A stretch of 64,000 nucleotides of DNA from Streptomyces echinatus (lineage in GTDB: Bacteria > Actinomycetota > Actinomycetes > Streptomycetales > Streptomycetaceae), in the NCBI RefSeq assembly GCF_014203595.1, contig NZ_JACHJK010000001.1:870582-934581 (forward strand), written 5' to 3'. Of the stretch, positions 61,228 through 64,000 are shown piece after piece (within the stretch, counting starts at the first letter, position 1; each line of letters starts with the position of its first letter). Both the position numbers and the translations under genes were made by a program. The notes beneath the pieces were generated by a model. The model saw only the letters and a program-made list of their open reading frames with translations, searched no databases and was not told where the DNA came from.

Positions 61228-62502
61228 ATGCGGCGTGGCATAGCGGCCTCCGCGCTGGTGGCGTCCCTCGCCCTCACGGCGACGGCGTGCGGCGGGAGCG
61301 ACAGCGACAGCGGGAAGTCGGACGGCCCGGTCACCATCACCTGGTGGGACACCTCCAACGCCACCAATGAGGCGCCGACGTACAAGGCCCTGGTCCAGCA
61401 GTTCGAGGCCGCCAACAAGAACATCAAGGTCAAGTACGTCAACGTCCCCTTCGACCAGGCGCAGAACAAGTTCGACACCGCGGCCGGCGCCAGCGGCGCC
61501 CCGGACGTGCTGCGCTCCGAGGTCGGCTGGACCCCGGCCTTCGCCAAGAAGGGCTTCTTCCTGCCGCTGGACGGCACCGAGGCCCTCGCCGACCAGGCCA
61601 GGTTCCAGCCGAACCTGATCAAGCAGGCCCAGTACGAGGGCAAGACCTACGGCGTGCCGTTCGTCACCGACACCCTCGCGCTGGTCTACAACAAGGCCCT
61701 GTTCAAGAAGGCCGGCATCACCGAGGCCCCCAAGACCTGGGACGAGCTGAAGGCCGACGCCGCCAAGATCAAGGACAAGGCCAAGGTCGACGGCTACTGG
61801 GGCTCCACCCAGGCCTACTACGCCCAGACCTTCCTCTACGGCGAGGGCACCGACACCGTCGACGTCGCCGCCAAGAAGATCACCGTGAAGTCGCCCGCCG
61901 CGAAGAAGGCCTACGGCACCTGGCTGAGCACGTTCTCCGGCAAGGGCCTGCACAAGGCCGACGCCACCGCCGACGCCTACGCCCACATCCAGGACGCGTT
62001 CGTCAACGGCAAGGTCGCCGCGATCATCCAGGGACCCTGGGAGATCACGAACTTCTACAAGGGCAGCGCCTTCAAGGACAAGTCCAACCTCGGCATCGCC
62101 ACCGTCCCGGCCGGCTCGGCCGGCAAGGCGGGCGCCCCGACCGGCGGTCACAACCTCTCGGTCTACGCCGGCTCCGACAAGGCCCACCAGGAAGCGGCCC
62201 TGAAGCTGGTGAAGTTCATGACCTCGGCGCAGTCCCAGGAGGCCATCGCCCTGAAGAACTCCACCCTGCCCACCCGCTCGGACGCCTACACCGCGAAGGT
62301 CAAGGCCGACCCCGGCATCGCCGGCTACCAGGGTGTCCTGTCCGCCGCCCAGCCGCGCCCGGCGCTGCCGGAGTACAGCTCCCTGTGGGGCCCGCTCGAC
62401 ACCGAGCTGCCCAAGGTCGCCAGCGGCAAGGAGTCGCTGGACAAGGGCCTGGACAACGCCGAGCTGGCCATCTCCAAGCTCGTGTCCGACTTCAGCAAGT
62501 GA
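61228..62502 (+). CDS. malE: Maltose/maltodextrin-binding lipoprotein MalE
   Basis: A 424-residue extracytoplasmic sugar-binding protein. The lipobox TATAC at the signal end anchors it. VTITWWDTSNATNEAPTYKALVQQFEAANKNIKVKYV is the typical ABC sugar-binding start, and AIIQGPWEITNF the family hinge segment. AAGGAG five bases before ATG 61228 gives strong initiation. It feeds MalF-MalG; the energising ATPase (MsiK in Streptomyces) is encoded elsewhere. Repression by MalR is likely from the CTTGCA sites upstream. Confidence 0.94.
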   Translation: MRRGIAASALVASLALTATACGGSDSDSGKSDGPVTITWWDTSNATNEAPTYKALVQQFEAANKNIKVKYVNVPFDQAQNKFDTAAGASGAPDVLRSEVGWTPAFAKKGFFLPLDGTEALADQARFQPNLIKQAQYEGKTYGVPFVTDTLALVYNKALFKKAGITEAPKTWDELKADAAKIKDKAKVDGYWGSTQAYYAQTFLYGEGTDTVDVAAKKITVKSPAAKKAYGTWLSTFSGKGLHKADATADAYAHIQDAFVNGKVAAIIQGPWEITNFYKGSAFKDKSNLGIATVPAGSAGKAGAPTGGHNLSVYAGSDKAHQEAALKLVKFMTSAQSQEAIALKNSTLPTRSDAYTAKVKADPGIAGYQGVLSAAQPRPALPEYSSLWGPLDTELPKVASGKESLDKGLDNAELAISKLVSDFSK

Positions 62503-62509
62503 GCCGTGT

Positions 62510-62558
62510 GGCCGTCGGATCCTCCCGGTACGAGACGGGGGGGAAGGATCCGGCGGCC
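62510..62558 (+). terminator. Intercistronic hairpin between malE and malF
   Basis: GGCCGTCGGATCCTCCC (62510-62526) pairs with GGAAGGATCCGGCGGCC (62542-62558) at 15 of 17 positions. It starts seven bases after the malE stop. It likely acts as a partial terminator or RNA-stability element, so that malE is made in excess over the permeases. Confidence 0.75.
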
Positions 62559-62606
62559 ACCGCCCCGTGCCCAGCCGAACCCTCGAACCATTGAAGGTGT
62601 CGAACC

Positions 62607-63611
62607 ATGACAGTCGCCATCGACCGCGCCACCGGCAAGCGCCGCGGTGACCGCGCGCCTCGGCCCGGGCTGGGGCAGCGCATCCGCAACGGTTTCCACA
62701 AATACTGGTACGCCTACGCGATGATCGCCCCGGTGGTCGTCGTGCTCGGCGTCCTCGTGGGCTACCCGCTGGTGCGGGGCTTCTACCTGACCCTCACCGA
62801 CGCCAACAGCCTGAACTCGGCGCGCACGATCGGCGTCAACCACATCGACGCCACCTACCGGTTCATCGGCCTCGACAACTTCCAGGACATCCTGTTCGGC
62901 CCGACGGCCTACGACCGGTTCTGGTCGCACTTCCTGTGGACGGTGTTCTGGACGGTCGCCTGCGTGGCCCTGCACTACTCCATCGGTCTCGGTCTCGCGC
63001 TCATGCTCAACCAGAAGCTGCGCGGCCGCACCCTCTACCGGCTGCTGCTCGTCCTGCCCTGGGCCGTGCCGACCTTCGTCACCGTCTTCTCCTGGCGGAT
63101 CATGCTGGCCGACTCCGGCGTGCTCAACCAGCTCCTCGGCGCGCTCCACCTGCCCCAGCCGGAGTGGCTGGAGGACACCTTCTGGCAGCGCTTCGCCGCG
63201 ATCATGGTCAACACCTGGTGCGGTGTGCCGTTCATGATGCTGTCCCTGCTCGGCGGCCTGCAGTCGATCGACTCCACGCTCTACGAGGCCGCGGAGATGG
63301 ACGGCGCGAGCGCCTGGCAGCGCTTCCGGCACGTCACGCTGCCCGGTCTGCGCTCGGTCAGCTCCACCGTCGTGCTGCTCGGCATCATCTGGACCTTCAA
63401 CCAGTTCGTCATCATCTTCCTGCTGTTCGGCAAGAACTCCGCCCCGGACGCACAGATCCTCGTCACCTGGGCCTACCAGCTCGGCTTCGGCCAGCAGCCA
63501 CGCGACTTCGCCCAGTCCGCCGCGTACGGCGTGCTGCTGCTGTCGATCCTGACCGTCTTCACCTCCTTCTACTTCCGCTGGCTGAAGCGCAATGACCAGC
63601 TCGCCGTCTGA
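62607..63611 (+). CDS. malF: Maltose ABC transporter permease MalF
   Basis: A 334-residue permease with six core helices. The first lies at about residues 36-58 (YAMIAPVVVVLGVLVGYPLV). The cytoplasmic EAA loop EAAEMDGASAWQRFRHVTLPGL, which contacts the ATPase, is intact. It lies 104 bases after malE beyond the hairpin, and malG starts 19 bases after its stop. Confidence 0.94.
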   Translation: MTVAIDRATGKRRGDRAPRPGLGQRIRNGFHKYWYAYAMIAPVVVVLGVLVGYPLVRGFYLTLTDANSLNSARTIGVNHIDATYRFIGLDNFQDILFGPTAYDRFWSHFLWTVFWTVACVALHYSIGLGLALMLNQKLRGRTLYRLLLVLPWAVPTFVTVFSWRIMLADSGVLNQLLGALHLPQPEWLEDTFWQRFAAIMVNTWCGVPFMMLSLLGGLQSIDSTLYEAAEMDGASAWQRFRHVTLPGLRSVSSTVVLLGIIWTFNQFVIIFLLFGKNSAPDAQILVTWAYQLGFGQQPRDFAQSAAYGVLLLSILTVFTSFYFRWLKRNDQLAV

Positions 63612-63630
63612 CGCCGCAGGAGCCGCCGCC

Positions 63631-64000
63631 ATGAGCACCACGACCCTGGACAAGACCGACACCGCAGCGGACGCCGCCCCGGGCACCGCGGCCCGGCGCC
63701 GCACGCGCCGGCGCGGCGAGCGCGGCCCGCTCGGCGCCGCCCTCCTGCACGGCGGACTCGTCGTCGCGAGCCTCATCGCCCTGGCCCCGGTGGCCTGGCT
63801 GTGCTACCTGTCCCTCGGCCCGGACAAGGAGGACTACCTCCACCCGGGCGGCATCGCGGGCAAGGCGACCTTCTCCAACTACAGCTTCGTGCTGCAGCAC
63901 ACCGGGTTCTTCGACTGGTTCAAGTCGACGATGATCGTGGCCCTGGGCACCACCCTCATCGGTGTCCTCGTCGCCGCCACCACCGGTTACGCGGTCTCCC
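63631..64000 (+). CDS. malG: Maltose ABC transporter permease MalG, 5' part
   Basis: The first 123 codons, cut by the window end. AGGAG eight bases before ATG 63631 supports the start. The N-terminal 35 residues are polar and basic (ARRRTRRRGERG). Helix 1 is HGGLVVASLIALAPVAWLCYLSL, followed by the periplasmic loop FSNYSFVLQHTGFFDWFKSTMIVAL and the start of helix 2. Partner of MalF. Confidence 0.92.
   Translation, partial: MSTTTLDKTDTAADAAPGTAARRRTRRRGERGPLGAALLHGGLVVASLIALAPVAWLCYLSLGPDKEDYLHPGGIAGKATFSNYSFVLQHTGFFDWFKSTMIVALGTTLIGVLVAATTGYAVS

Overview
The window is very GC-rich chromosomal DNA with Streptomyces-style codon use (third positions almost all G or C), GTG and possibly leaderless starts, AfsR/SARP and TetR regulators, Tat signals and many actinobacterial families. 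Gene content and partial order (malR-malEFG, PAP2, glnE, a glnA2-like gene, panB, efeUOB, map) resemble, from memory, the S. coelicolor core-chromosome region around SCO2229-SCO2280 in reverse. No rRNA, tRNA, CRISPR array, integrase, transposase or large biosynthetic cluster was seen.

Layout. 1-5.6 kb: the end of an unknown gene, two cytochromes P450, a flavin reductase, a DoxX-like membrane protein, an NTF2-like protein and a D,D-carboxypeptidase. 5.6-12.8 kb: repeats, SDR and Gfo/Idh oxidoreductases, a Bcr-type exporter coupled to a serine hydrolase with a probable CTG start, an Rsm22-like protein, a TetR regulator and a primase-polymerase-like protein. 12.8-20 kb is an iron/heme region: efeO-efeB-efeU plus an overlapping lipoprotein gene behind two iron boxes, a PhzF-like gene with two palindromic in-frame segments, a heme oxygenase behind an iron box and two tandem palindromes, and map. 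20-32 kb: MFS exporter, SIS-like protein, sialidase, F420-dependent NADP reductase, site-2 protease, a large AfsR-like regulator, an ABC-2 exporter behind a 6 x 10-bp repeat, and panB. 32-41 kb: DHA2 exporter with a TetR gene and a candidate operator, a VanJ-like phosphatase, an MFS exporter, a sedolisin protease and a DUF3105/DUF305 pair. 41-47 kb: nsrR and hmp with NsrR-type sites, a GlnA2-like ligase and a four-module SpoIIE phosphatase. 47-55 kb: a coupled phosphoesterase-MFS-TolB-like operon, a DUF72 gene and an operon for a small secreted protein, an ABC ATPase and two membrane proteins. 55.4-64 kb: a 33-bp minisatellite, glnE, a PAP2 protein, malR, malE, malF and the start of malG.

Together the region combines housekeeping functions (map, panB, glnE, maltose uptake) with stress and nutrient systems: ferrous-iron and heme-iron acquisition under probable DmdR/IdeR control, NO detoxification under NsrR, nitrogen control and several export systems. 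The most distinctive material lies between genes: tandem operators, short tandem repeats, long inverted repeats and one minisatellite. The least characterised gene set is the secreted-protein/ABC operon at 52.1-55.4 kb.
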